Assembly (NCBI RefSeq): GCF_001866645.1
Contig: NZ_MLYP01000053.1
Coordinates: 1 to 64,000 of the forward strand
DNA length: 64,000 bases
Source of the DNA: Streptomyces colonosanans
Lineage (GTDB): Bacteria > Actinomycetota > Actinomycetes > Streptomycetales > Streptomycetaceae
Direction: 5' to 3'
Made by a program: the position numbers and the translations under genes. Below, piece after piece: positions 17,416 to 25,327 of this stretch. The notes under the pieces are model-generated. The model did no database searches. It was not told the origin of the DNA and saw only the letters and a program-made list of their open reading frames with translations. How positions within the stretch are numbered: the first letter of the stretch is position 1; each line of letters begins with the position of its first letter.

Positions 17416-17441
17416 CCCGTGTCACGCGCGGCGCCGGCCGC

Positions 17442-18077
17442 TCAGAGCCCCAGTTCCTTCGTCTCCTGCGCCTTCGCGATCGCGTCCTTGTCGCCCTCCA
17501 GCTCCACGTCCGCCACCCCCTGCCGTCCGAGCGCGAACATCAGCAGCTCCGAGGGCTCGCCGGTCACCGTCACCACCGGAGTGCCCCGGTGCGCCACCGC
17601 CGTCTGCCCGTTCGGGCGGCGCAGCACCAGGCCCGTGGGCGCGCCGCGGCCGGTCAGCCGGGCCGTGCGCTCCAGCCGCGACCACAGCGCGTCCTGGAAC
17701 ACCGCGTCCAGATGGCGCGGCGTCCAGTCGGGCTGTGCCCGGCGCACGTCCTCGGTGTGGACGTAGAACTCGACGGTGTTCGACATCTCGTCGATCTGCT
17801 TCAGCGCGAACGGCGAGAAACGCGGCGGGCCCGTACGGATGAGCTGGATCAGCTCCTCGTACGGTTTCGCGGCGAACTCCGTCATCACGCGCTCCAGGCG
17901 TGGCAGCAGCTGCTTGACGAGGATGCCTCCGGCCGCGTCCGGGCGGCGCTCGCGCACCACCACATGCGCGGCTAGGTCACGGGTGGTCCAGCCCTCGCAC
18001 AGGGTGCGGGCGTCCGGGCCGGTGGCCTCCAACAGGTCGGCGAGGAGAAGCCGTTCACGCTTGGCATGGGTCGACAT
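17442..18077 (-). CDS. TIGR03085-type DinB-like metal-binding protein
   Basis: 211 aa, of the actinobacterial TIGR03085 group within the DinB/mycothiol-dependent maleylpyruvate isomerase-like fold. Probable metal ligands lie in DLAAHVVVRERRPDA and EFYVHTEDVRRAQP. Such proteins are often mycothiol-linked enzymes, but this one's substrate is unknown. The ATG giving MSTHAKRER has TACGCT (18089-18084 on this strand) 6 nt upstream and no Shine-Dalgarno, so leaderless expression is likely. It interrupts the his genes, separating hisF from hisI. Confidence 0.85.
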   Translation of the reverse strand: MSTHAKRERLLLADLLEATGPDARTLCEGWTTRDLAAHVVVRERRPDAAGGILVKQLLPRLERVMTEFAAKPYEELIQLIRTGPPRFSPFALKQIDEMSNTVEFYVHTEDVRRAQPDWTPRHLDAVFQDALWSRLERTARLTGRGAPTGLVLRRPNGQTAVAHRGTPVVTVTGEPSELLMFALGRQGVADVELEGDKDAIAKAQETKELGL

Positions 18078-18146
18078 GCAGTCAGCGTACGGCTGGGAAG
18101 ACCGTCCGCCCACCGGACGGCGGCGGGGCGAACCGGTGCCGCGCGG

Positions 18147-18152
18147 CACAAT
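18147..18152 (+). promoter_or_regulatory. Candidate -10 of hisI (leaderless)
   Basis: CACAAT ends 7 nt before the hisI ATG, with no ribosome binding site. It would start the hisI-trpE transcript, divergent from the TIGR03085 gene. Confidence 0.5.
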
Positions 18153-18159
18153 GGTCGGC

Positions 18160-18555
18160 ATGACCAGCACGCCTTCGCCCAGCACGCCCAGCGGTCTGGC
18201 CCCCCAGATCGCGGCACGCCTCAAGCGCAGCCCCGACGGGCTGATCCCCGCGATCGCCCAGCAGTACGACACCGGTGAGGTACTGATGCTCGGCTGGATG
18301 GACGACGAGGCACTGCACCGCACGCTCACCACCGGCCGGTGCACCTACTGGTCGCGCAGCCGTCGGGAGTACTGGGTGAAGGGCGACACCTCCGGCCACG
18401 TCCAGCACGTGAAGTCGGTCGCCCTGGACTGCGACGCCGACACCGTACTGGTCAAGGTCGACCAGGTCGGCGCCGCCTGCCACACCGGCGACCGGACGTG
18501 CTTCGACGCCGACGTACTGCTCGCCGACGCAACCTCACCCTCCGCGGATCAGTAA
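18160..18555 (+). CDS. hisI: Phosphoribosyl-AMP cyclohydrolase
   Basis: 131 aa, cyclohydrolase domain only; the HisE pyrophosphohydrolase is separate in this group. It opens the adenine ring of PR-AMP. The metal-binding segment DCDADTVLVKVDQVGAACHT and zinc cysteines in GAACHTGDRTCF are present, with LGWMDDEAL and TYWSRSRREYWVKG upstream. The ATG at 18160 is preferred over one 9 nt earlier because of the -10 spacing. It lies 11 nt before trpE, linking the his and trp pathways physically. Confidence 0.95.
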   Translation: MTSTPSPSTPSGLAPQIAARLKRSPDGLIPAIAQQYDTGEVLMLGWMDDEALHRTLTTGRCTYWSRSRREYWVKGDTSGHVQHVKSVALDCDADTVLVKVDQVGAACHTGDRTCFDADVLLADATSPSADQ

Positions 18556-18566
18556 GGTCGGCGGCC

Positions 18567-20060
18567 ATGGACCTCGAGACGTTCCGCAAGCTGGCCACCG
18601 ACCGCCGCGTCATCCCGGTCACGCGCAAACTCCTCGCCGACGGCGACACCCCGGTCGCGCTCTACCGCAAACTCGCCGCGGAGCGCCCCGGCACCTTCCT
18701 GCTGGAGTCCGCGGAGAACGGCCGCTCCTGGTCCCGCTACTCCTTCGTGGGCGTCCGCAGCGCCGCCACCCTCACCGAGAAGGACGGCCGGACCCACTGG
18801 CTCGGCGCCCCGCCCGTCGGCGTCCCGGTCGACGGCGACCCGCTGGCCACGCTCCGCGCGACCATCGAGGCCCTGCACACCCCCCACCGGGAGGGCATGC
18901 CGCCCTTCACCGGGGGCATGGTCGGCTATCTGGGCTACGACATCGTGCGCCGCCTGGAGAAGATCGGCCCCGGCGAGCGCGACGACCTGCGGCTCCCCGA
19001 GCTGACCATGCTCCTCACCAGCGACCTCGCCGTCATGGACCACTGGGAGGGCTCGGTCCTGCTGATCGCCAACGCGATCAACCACAACGACCTCGACACG
19101 GGCGCCGACGAGGCATACGCGGACGCCGTGGCCCGGCTGGACGCGATGGAGGCCGACCTGTCCCGCGCGGTCGCCCAGCCGCCCGCCGTGCTCCCGCCCT
19201 CCGAACTGCCCGAGTACACCGCCCTGTGGGGCGGCCAGGACTTCCGGGAGGCCGTCGAGGACATCAAGGAGCGCATCCGCGCGGGCGAGGCCTTCCAGGT
19301 CGTCCCCTCGCAGCGCTTCGAAACACCGTGCACGGCGAGCGCGTTGGACGTCTACCGGGTGCTGCGGGCGACCAACCCGTCCCCGTACATGTACCTGTTC
19401 CGGTTCCCCTGCGGCGACGGGGAGGCCTTCGACGTCGTCGGCTCCAGCCCGGAAGCACTGGTGAAGGTCGAGGACGGCCGCGCGATGGTTCACCCCATCG
19501 CGGGCACCCGGCACCGCGGCGCGACCCCGCGGGAGGACCAGGCCCTCGCCGAGGAACTGCTCGCCGACCCCAAGGAGCGGGCCGAACACCTCATGCTCGT
19601 CGACCTGGGCCGCAACGACCTGGGACGGGTCTGCACACCCGGCTCGGTCGAGGTCGTCGACTTCATGTCCGTCGAGCGGTACTCCCACGTCATGCACATC
19701 GTCTCCACCGTCACCGGCCGGGTCGCGGAGGGCCGCACCGCCTTCGACGTCCTGACCTGCTGCTTCCCGGCCGGCACGCTCTCCGGCGCGCCCAAGCCGC
19801 GCGCGATGCAGATCATCGACGAACTCGAGCCGTCCCGGCGCGGGCTGTACGGCGGCTGCGTCGGCTACCTGGACTTCGCGGGCGACTCCGACACGGCCAT
19901 CGCCATCCGCACCGCACTGCTGCGAGGCGGTACGGCGTACGTCCAGGCGGGCGCCGGAATCGTCGCCGACTCCGACCCGGTCGCCGAGGACGACGAATGC
20001 CGCAACAAGGCGGCGGCAGTGCTGCGGGCCGTCCACACGGCGAACCGCCTGGGCCGATGA
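18567..20060 (+). CDS. trpE: Anthranilate synthase component I
   Basis: 497 aa. It converts chorismate to anthranilate with ammonia supplied by TrpG, which is not in this window. The N-terminal regulatory site LLESAENGRSWSRYSF carries the LLES motif that binds feedback tryptophan. The C-terminal chorismate-binding domain shows PIAGTRHRG, LMLVDLGRNDLGRV, FPAGTLSGAPKPRAM and GIVADSDPVAEDDEC. TAAGGT (18553-18558) overlaps the hisI stop and lies 8 nt before the ATG, so trpE may have its own leaderless promoter. There is no room for an attenuator upstream. Confidence 0.96.
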   Translation: MDLETFRKLATDRRVIPVTRKLLADGDTPVALYRKLAAERPGTFLLESAENGRSWSRYSFVGVRSAATLTEKDGRTHWLGAPPVGVPVDGDPLATLRATIEALHTPHREGMPPFTGGMVGYLGYDIVRRLEKIGPGERDDLRLPELTMLLTSDLAVMDHWEGSVLLIANAINHNDLDTGADEAYADAVARLDAMEADLSRAVAQPPAVLPPSELPEYTALWGGQDFREAVEDIKERIRAGEAFQVVPSQRFETPCTASALDVYRVLRATNPSPYMYLFRFPCGDGEAFDVVGSSPEALVKVEDGRAMVHPIAGTRHRGATPREDQALAEELLADPKERAEHLMLVDLGRNDLGRVCTPGSVEVVDFMSVERYSHVMHIVSTVTGRVAEGRTAFDVLTCCFPAGTLSGAPKPRAMQIIDELEPSRRGLYGGCVGYLDFAGDSDTAIAIRTALLRGGTAYVQAGAGIVADSDPVAEDDECRNKAAAVLRAVHTANRLGR

Positions 20061-20139
20061 GCCGCCTGCCGATCCGGACGAAAGGCCCTTGGGGGCCCCG
20101 GGTGAGGGTTCGCCCGGGCTTCGGGCGATAGTGGAGTAC

Positions 20140-20769
20140 GTGACTGCCGTACCCGACCCCCGATCCGAGGCCGCCGCACCCGCCCGCTCCGGCCGCCGCA
20201 GCCTCGCCCTCGCCCTGCTGTGCGGGGCGGCCGGTGCCGCCGTGGCGCTGCTGTCCTCCCGGCAGGAATGGTCGGCGGGGACCGTGCCGGTGGCCGGCGG
20301 CGACTTCCCGCTCAGCGCCAACGGCAGCGACGTCACGGGTGTGCCCGCGGCCCTCGCCGTCGTGGGCCTCGCCGCACTCGTCGCCGTCTTCGCCGTCCGC
20401 AGGACCGGACGCCTCCTCGTCGCCGGGCTGCTCGCACTCTCCGGCGCCGGCACCATCGCCGCGGCGCTGCAGGGCGTCACCGACAGTTCGGCACTCGACG
20501 AGAAGGCGGCGCAGACGGCCGGCGACACCGCCGCGACCGCTACCGCGCTCACGCACACCGCCTGGCCGTACGTCGCGGTCCTCGGCGGCGCCCTCATCCT
20601 CCTCGCCGGACTGCTCGCCCTGCGCTACGGCCGGCTGTGGCCCACGATGTCCGGCCGCTACGAACGCGACGGCACCCCCCGGCCACGCCAGGCGAAGCCT
20701 GCCGACCCGGACCGCCCCGAGGATCTGTGGAAGGCGCTCGACCGGGGCGAGGACCCCACAAGTGCGTGA
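20140..20769 (+). CDS. TIGR02234-type Trp-associated membrane protein
   Basis: 209-aa membrane protein with an N-terminal soluble stretch and four hydrophobic helices (LALALLCGAAGAAVALL, ALAVVGLAALVAVFAV, LLVAGLLALSGAGTIAAAL, PYVAVLGGALILLAGLLAL). The family is found beside trpE in actinobacteria, for instance between trpE and trpC in mycobacteria, and its function is unproven. I chose the GTG at 20140, with GATAGT 7 nt upstream as a -10; the GTG at 20131 is the alternative. The C-terminus is a charged tail ending DLWKALDRGEDPTSA. Confidence 0.83.
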   Translation: MTAVPDPRSEAAAPARSGRRSLALALLCGAAGAAVALLSSRQEWSAGTVPVAGGDFPLSANGSDVTGVPAALAVVGLAALVAVFAVRRTGRLLVAGLLALSGAGTIAAALQGVTDSSALDEKAAQTAGDTAATATALTHTAWPYVAVLGGALILLAGLLALRYGRLWPTMSGRYERDGTPRPRQAKPADPDRPEDLWKALDRGEDPTSA

Positions 20770-20879
20770 CCGCCCCGGCCGACGCGCGACCCCGCACTCA
20801 CTCCCTGCAAGCGGGTACGGGACAATGGGCGCCGAGTCTTTGACTCATCCACGTACAGACAGCTAACGAGGAGCAAGTC

Positions 20880-21110
20880 ATGGCGGGCAGCAGCCACCAC
20901 GGTCACACCCCGGCCGCCTGGGCCGGTGTCATCATCGCCTTCATCGGTTTCTGCGCCGCGGGCGCCTTCACCGTGTTGGCCCAGCCCGTTGGCTTCTGGG
21001 CCAGCATCGCGGTCATCCTCCTCGGCGCCGTCGTCGGCGGCATCATGCGCCAGATGGGCCACGGCCAGGGCGACGGCGTGCTGAAGCGGGCCGCGGACGT
21101 GGAGAGCTGA
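20880..21110 (+). CDS. HGxxPAAW-motif small membrane protein
   Basis: 76 aa. The N-terminus MAGSSHHGHTPAAWAGV contains the HGxxPAAW motif that defines this actinobacterial family, followed by two transmembrane helices and a short polar tail. Function unknown. The ATG has a good ribosome binding site, GAGGAG, 7 nt upstream. TTGACT (20840-20845) with TAACGA 18 nt further on looks like a promoter but would leave almost no leader. Confidence 0.85.
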   Translation: MAGSSHHGHTPAAWAGVIIAFIGFCAAGAFTVLAQPVGFWASIAVILLGAVVGGIMRQMGHGQGDGVLKRAADVES

Positions 21111-21126
21111 CTCCTGCGCACCACCC

Positions 21127-21169
21127 GCGTGAGGCGGCCAGGGCGCTGAGTGCCCGGGCCGCCTCACGC
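21127..21169 (+). terminator. Hairpin terminator after the HGxxPAAW gene
   Basis: GCGTGAGGCGGCC pairs perfectly with GGCCGCCTCACGC (13 bp). The 17-nt loop can fold a small inner stem (GGGC/GCCC). No T-run. Confidence 0.75.
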
Positions 21170-21220
21170 GTCCCGGGCCGCGCTGGGCGCGCCGGGCGCT
21201 GGGCGGGCAGAATGCGAGGC

Positions 21221-21670
21221 GTGAACACCGCATCCCGCTGCGTGACCCCGCCCGCACCGCGCGCCCCGGCCGCCCGCCTGCTCCGGCGCACCGCCGCTCC
21301 CGCGGGTGTGCTCGCCGGTGTCCTCGGGGCCTTCGCGTACGTCGGGGTGGTGGACCCCAACCAACCCGGGCACTACCCCGTCTGCCCGCTGCTGGCCTAC
21401 GCCGGAGTGTTCTGCCCCGGCTGCGGCGGACTGCGCAGTGCGCACGCCTTCGTGCACGGGGACTTTCCCGCGGCGCTCCAGGACAACGCTCTGGCTGTCG
21501 GCGGCTACCTGGTCTTCGCGGTGGTGTGGGCCGTCTGGATGGTCCGCGCGGTGCGGGGACGGCCCCTGCGGATCGAGCTCGGGCCGGTGCACCTGTGGAG
21601 CGTGGGCGCCTTGCTGCTGGTCTTCACCGTTGTCCGGAACCTGCCCTTCGGTGGCTGGCTGCATCCTTGA
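21221..21670 (+). CDS. DUF2752 membrane protein
   Basis: 149 aa. The family signature is CPGCGGLR (Cys65, Cys68, Arg72), with a further Cys55 in YPVCPLLAY. There are three hydrophobic segments, at about residues 25-45, 88-108 and 125-142. Function is unknown; the paired cysteines suggest a metal or redox site. The GTG at 21221 has CAGAAT 7 nt upstream (21208-21213) and no Shine-Dalgarno, so leaderless start is likely. It lies between the HGxxPAAW gene and trpC. Confidence 0.85.
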   Translation: MNTASRCVTPPAPRAPAARLLRRTAAPAGVLAGVLGAFAYVGVVDPNQPGHYPVCPLLAYAGVFCPGCGGLRSAHAFVHGDFPAALQDNALAVGGYLVFAVVWAVWMVRAVRGRPLRIELGPVHLWSVGALLLVFTVVRNLPFGGWLHP

Positions 21671-21847
21671 TCAACCGGGGAACCTCCAGGTAAGGGGGGT
21701 CGGCGTCAACCGGATGCGAGGCCTTCGCCTTCCTCCGGATACCATCGCAGTGACGCCGGTTTCGTCCGTTCGGGCGCTCCCGGTGGACCAAGGCTCAACT
21801 CGACAGAGCCGCTTGAATCCTCAACCGTCAGGAAGGGGGCCGCTCGC

Positions 21848-22657
21848 GTGAGTGTGCTCGACGAGATCATCGACGGAGTCCGTGCCGACCTCGCGGAGCG
21901 GCAGGCGCGCGTCAGCCTCGACGAGCTCAAGGAGCGCGCGGCGAAAGCTCCCGCGGCCAAGGACGGCCTCGCCGCGCTGCGCGGGGACGGCGTCAAGGTG
22001 ATCTGCGAGGTCAAGAGGTCCAGCCCGTCCAAGGGCGCGCTCGCCGCGATCGCCGACCCGGCGGGGCTCGCCGCGGACTACGAGGCGGGTGGCGCGGCCG
22101 TCATCTCCGTCCTGACCGAACAGCGCCGCTTCGGCGGCTCGTTGGCCGACCTGGAGGCCGTGCGGGCCCGGGTCGACATCCCGGTGCTGCGCAAGGACTT
22201 CATCGTCACCTCGTACCAGCTCTGGGAGGCGCGGGCCTACGGCGCCGACCTCGCGCTGCTGATCGTCGCCGCCCTGGATCAGCCGGCCCTGGAGTCCCTC
22301 ATCGAGCGCGCCGAGTCCATCGGGCTCACGCCGCTCGTCGAGGTGCACGACGAGGAGGAGGTCGAGCGGGCGGTGGACGCCGGGGCGAAGGTGATCGGGG
22401 TCAACGCACGCAACCTCAAGACCCTGGAGGTCGACCGCTCCACCTTCGAGCGGGTGGCCCCCGAGATCCCCGGGTCGATCGTGAAGGTCGCCGAGTCCGG
22501 GGTCCGCGGACCGCACGACCTGATCGCCTACGCCGAGTACGGTGCCGACGCCGTGCTGGTGGGCGAGTCGCTGGTGACCGGGCGCGACCCGAAGACGGCG
22601 GTCGCCGACCTGGTCGCGGCCGGTGCGCACCCGGCACTGCGGCACGGCCGGAGCTGA
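21848..22657 (+). CDS. trpC: Indole-3-glycerol phosphate synthase
   Basis: 269-aa (beta/alpha)8 barrel closing the indole ring from CdRP. Catalytic lysines lie in VICEVKRSSPSKG and VLRKDFIV, and the C-terminal phosphate loop is VAESGVRGPHD, followed by VLVGESLV. It is monofunctional, with no TrpF domain, in line with PriA doing the isomerase step. The 177 nt upstream contain no obvious Trp-codon leader peptide. First gene of the trpC-M-B-A block. Confidence 0.96.
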   Translation: MSVLDEIIDGVRADLAERQARVSLDELKERAAKAPAAKDGLAALRGDGVKVICEVKRSSPSKGALAAIADPAGLAADYEAGGAAVISVLTEQRRFGGSLADLEAVRARVDIPVLRKDFIVTSYQLWEARAYGADLALLIVAALDQPALESLIERAESIGLTPLVEVHDEEEVERAVDAGAKVIGVNARNLKTLEVDRSTFERVAPEIPGSIVKVAESGVRGPHDLIAYAEYGADAVLVGESLVTGRDPKTAVADLVAAGAHPALRHGRS

Positions 22658-22665
22658 CACCCCGG

Positions 22666-22671
22666 TAGGGT
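22666..22671 (+). promoter_or_regulatory. -10 element of trpM (leaderless)
   Basis: TAGGGT, the best-known Streptomyces -10 form, lies 8 nt before the trpM ATG and only 8 nt after the trpC stop. There is no ribosome binding site. It suggests that trpM-B-A can be transcribed independently of trpC. Confidence 0.6.
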
Positions 22672-22679
22672 TGGCGTCG

Positions 22680-22877
22680 ATGAAGCTTCCGATCACCGCG
22701 GCGACCAGGGACCCCTATGCCCGCCTCGCCCGCGGGTGCCGGCCGCGTGGCTGCCGGGCGCCCGCGCGGCGGGTGCACGGGCGACGGGTGCGGTACGTCA
22801 TCGGTGACGAACCCGGGCAGGTCAACGGGATGCGATGGCGTCGCCCGCGTGCGCGCCGGTCACCTGCGGTGAACTGA
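22680..22877 (+). CDS. trpM: TrpM, small protein of the trp cluster
   Basis: 65 aa, starting MKLPITAATRDPYARLARGC. It is very basic and contains CRPRGCRAPARR and YVIGDEPGQVNGMRWRR. Its position between trpC and trpB and its sequence match TrpM of Streptomyces coelicolor, a small protein reported to influence tryptophan synthesis and differentiation. No enzyme motif is present, and the two cysteines (CRPRGC) could bind metal or form a disulfide. The next gene, trpB, begins 231 nt later. Confidence 0.8.
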   Translation: MKLPITAATRDPYARLARGCRPRGCRAPARRVHGRRVRYVIGDEPGQVNGMRWRRPRARRSPAVN

Positions 22878-23080
22878 AGCAGTACCGGGTGAGCCCCGGG
22901 CCGGGGTGTCCCGTCGCCGCCGAGTGGTTCCGGCGGGTTCGGCATCGCCGGTCCCCGCCGTCATGGTCCTTCGCCCTCAGGCGAGGCATGCGACCGCGGT
23001 GGTCATCACACCGCAGGCCTGGCAGACCTCAGGGACAGCGCGCGCACGCGATCGACGTCGTCCTCAGCCCGACCGACACC

Positions 23081-23094
23081 GGGGCTTTCGCCCC
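23081..23094 (+). promoter_or_regulatory. Hairpin directly before the trpB ribosome binding site
   Basis: GGGGC-TTTC-GCCCC stem-loop ends 1 nt before TGCGAGG, the trpB ribosome binding site. It could influence initiation or merely reduce structure around the site. The rest of the 231-nt trpM-trpB spacer shows no gene. Confidence 0.35.
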
Positions 23095-23108
23095 TGCGAG
23101 GTAACCGC

Positions 23109-24395
23109 ATGCCCAGCGAATTCTTCATTCCCGACCCGGAGGGTCAGGTGCCCAGCGCCGAGGGCTACTTCGGCGCGTTCGGCGGCAAGTTCATCCCGGA
23201 GGCCCTCGTGGCCGCCGTGGACGAGGTCGCCGCCGAATACGAGAAGGCGAAGGGCGACCCCGAGTTCGCCCGCGAGCTCGGCGACCTGCTCGTCCACTAC
23301 ACCGGCCGACCCAGCGCCCTCACCGAGGTGCCGCGGTTCGCCGAACACGCCGGTGGCGCCCGGGTCTTCCTCAAGCGGGAGGACCTGAACCACACCGGCT
23401 CCCACAAGATCAACAACGTGCTGGGCCAGGCCCTGCTCACCCGGCGCATGGGCAAGACCCGCGTCATCGCGGAGACCGGTGCCGGCCAGCACGGTGTCGC
23501 CACCGCCACCGCCTGCGCCCTCTTCGGCCTCGACTGCACGATCTACATGGGAGAGATCGACACCGAGCGGCAGGCCCTCAACGTCGCCCGCATGCGCATG
23601 CTCGGCGCCGAGGTCGTCGCGGTGAAGTCCGGCAGCCGCACCCTGAAGGACGCGATCAACGAGGCGTTCCGCGACTGGGTCGCCAACGTCGACCACACCC
23701 ACTACCTGTTCGGCACGGTGGCCGGCCCCCACCCCTTCCCCGCCATGGTGCGCGACTTCCACCGTGTGATCGGTGTGGAGGCGCGGCGGCAGATCCTGGA
23801 GCGCGCCGGGCGCCTGCCCGACGCGGCCATCGCCTGTGTGGGCGGCGGATCCAACGCCATCGGGCTCTTCCACGCCTTCATCCCCGACACGTCCGTACGC
23901 CTCATCGGCTGCGAGCCCGCGGGTCACGGCATCGAGACCGGTGAGCACGCCGCCACCCTCACCGCCGGTGAGCCCGGCATCCTGCACGGTTCCCGGTCGT
24001 ACGTCCTTCAGGACGACGAAGGGCAGATCACCGAGCCTTACTCGATCTCGGCGGGTCTGGACTACCCGGGCATCGGCCCCGAGCACGCGTACCTCAAGGA
24101 CAGCGGCCGCGGCGAGTACCGCGCGGTCACCGACGACGCGGCCATGCAGGCCCTGCGGCTGCTGTCCCGCACCGAGGGCATCATCCCGGCCATCGAGAGC
24201 GCCCACGCGCTCGCCGGCGCTCTGGAGGTCGGCAAGGAGCTGGGCAAGGACGGGCTGATCGTCGTCAACCTGTCCGGGCGCGGCGACAAGGACATGGACA
24301 CGGCCGCCCGGTACTTCGGCCTGTACGAAACCGACGCGTCCGTCGCCGCGGACGCCGGAAGCGACACCGCCGAGATCGAGGGGGACGCCAAGTGA
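23109..24395 (+). CDS. trpB: Tryptophan synthase beta chain
   Basis: 428 aa, somewhat longer than the ~400-aa norm through a short C-terminal tail (ETDASVAADAGSD region). It condenses indole with serine using PLP. The PLP lysine is Lys100 in HTGSHKINNVLGQ. GAGQHG, the phosphate-binding CVGGGSNAIG loop and LSGRGDKD near the end are typical. Of the canonical TrpB1 type. Its stop overlaps the trpA GTG by 4 nt, giving equal synthesis of the two subunits. Confidence 0.97.
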   Translation: MPSEFFIPDPEGQVPSAEGYFGAFGGKFIPEALVAAVDEVAAEYEKAKGDPEFARELGDLLVHYTGRPSALTEVPRFAEHAGGARVFLKREDLNHTGSHKINNVLGQALLTRRMGKTRVIAETGAGQHGVATATACALFGLDCTIYMGEIDTERQALNVARMRMLGAEVVAVKSGSRTLKDAINEAFRDWVANVDHTHYLFGTVAGPHPFPAMVRDFHRVIGVEARRQILERAGRLPDAAIACVGGGSNAIGLFHAFIPDTSVRLIGCEPAGHGIETGEHAATLTAGEPGILHGSRSYVLQDDEGQITEPYSISAGLDYPGIGPEHAYLKDSGRGEYRAVTDDAAMQALRLLSRTEGIIPAIESAHALAGALEVGKELGKDGLIVVNLSGRGDKDMDTAARYFGLYETDASVAADAGSDTAEIEGDAK

Positions 24396-25207
24396 GCGGA
24401 AACGTCCAGCTGCTGACCGACACCCTCGCCGCCGCGAAGGCGGAGGGCCGGTCCGCGCTCATCGCCTATCTGCCGGCGGGCTTCCCGACCGTCGACGGCG
24501 GCATCGCCGCGATCAAGGCCGCCTTCGACGGCGGCGCCGACATCGTGGAGGTGGGCCTGCCGCACAGCGACCCCGTCCTCGACGGTCCCGTCATCCAGAC
24601 CGCCGATGACATCGCGCTGCGCGGCGGCGTCAGGATCGCCGACGTCATGCGCACGGTCCGCGAGGCACACGAGGCGACCGGCAAGCCGGTGCTCGTGATG
24701 ACGTACTGGAACCCGATCGACCGCTACGGTGTGGAGCGCTTCACCGCCGAGCTGGCCGACGCGGGCGGCGCCGGCTGCATCCTGCCGGACCTGCCCGTGC
24801 AGGAGTCGGCCCTGTGGCGGGAGCACGCCGACAAGCACGGGCTCGCGACGGTCTTCGTGGTCGCGCCCAGCAGCAAGGACGAGCGGCTCGCCGAGATCAC
24901 GGCGGCGGGCTCCGGCTTCGTGTACGCGGCCTCGCTCATGGGCGTCACCGGCACCCGCGAGTCGGTCGGCACCCAGGCCCAGGACCTGGTCCGGCGCACC
25001 CGGGCGACCACCGAGCTGCCGGTCTGCGTGGGCCTCGGCGTCTCCAACCCCACGCAGGCCGCCGAGGTCGCCGGCTTCGCCGACGGAGTGATCGTCGGCT
25101 CCGCGTTCGTGAAGCGGATGCTGGACGCGCCGGACGAGGAGGCCGCCCTGGAGGCCGTACGGACGCTGGCGGGCGAACTGGCCGAGGGCGTCCGCGGCAG
25201 GGCATGA
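24392..25207 (+). CDS. trpA: Tryptophan synthase alpha chain
   Basis: 271-aa (beta/alpha)8 subunit that cleaves indole glycerol phosphate and channels indole to TrpB. Catalytic residues are Glu53 (IVEVGLPHSDP) and Asp64 (VLDGPVIQ). Later landmarks are YWNPIDRYG, GVTGTRES, and the phosphate loop VGLGVSNPTQ with VIVGSAFV. The GTG start overlaps trpB. A strong hairpin follows. Confidence 0.97.
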   Translation: MSGNVQLLTDTLAAAKAEGRSALIAYLPAGFPTVDGGIAAIKAAFDGGADIVEVGLPHSDPVLDGPVIQTADDIALRGGVRIADVMRTVREAHEATGKPVLVMTYWNPIDRYGVERFTAELADAGGAGCILPDLPVQESALWREHADKHGLATVFVVAPSSKDERLAEITAAGSGFVYAASLMGVTGTRESVGTQAQDLVRRTRATTELPVCVGLGVSNPTQAAEVAGFADGVIVGSAFVKRMLDAPDEEAALEAVRTLAGELAEGVRGRA

Positions 25208-25285
25208 CACCCGGAGGTCCTCGCTCGCGCGGGTGAATCCCGGACAGAGCGGACCGTTGGCTCGCCCGAACGGGTGGACCTGGGG

Positions 25286-25312
25286 CCGGGGAGGCGCGCT
25301 GCGCCTCCCCGG
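25286..25312 (+). terminator. trp operon terminator
   Basis: CCGGGGAGGCGC and GCGCCTCCCCGG make a perfect 12-bp stem with a GCT loop, followed by TTCGTTCT. It ends only 15 nt before the next GTG start, so the downstream gene is probably leaderless or depends on read-through. Confidence 0.85.
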
Positions 25313-25327
25313 TTCGTTCTGCCGGAT

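Noticed and set aside
21671..21847. Tryptophan leader peptide before trpC
   Set aside because: Scanned for clustered TGG codons in a short ORF and found none.
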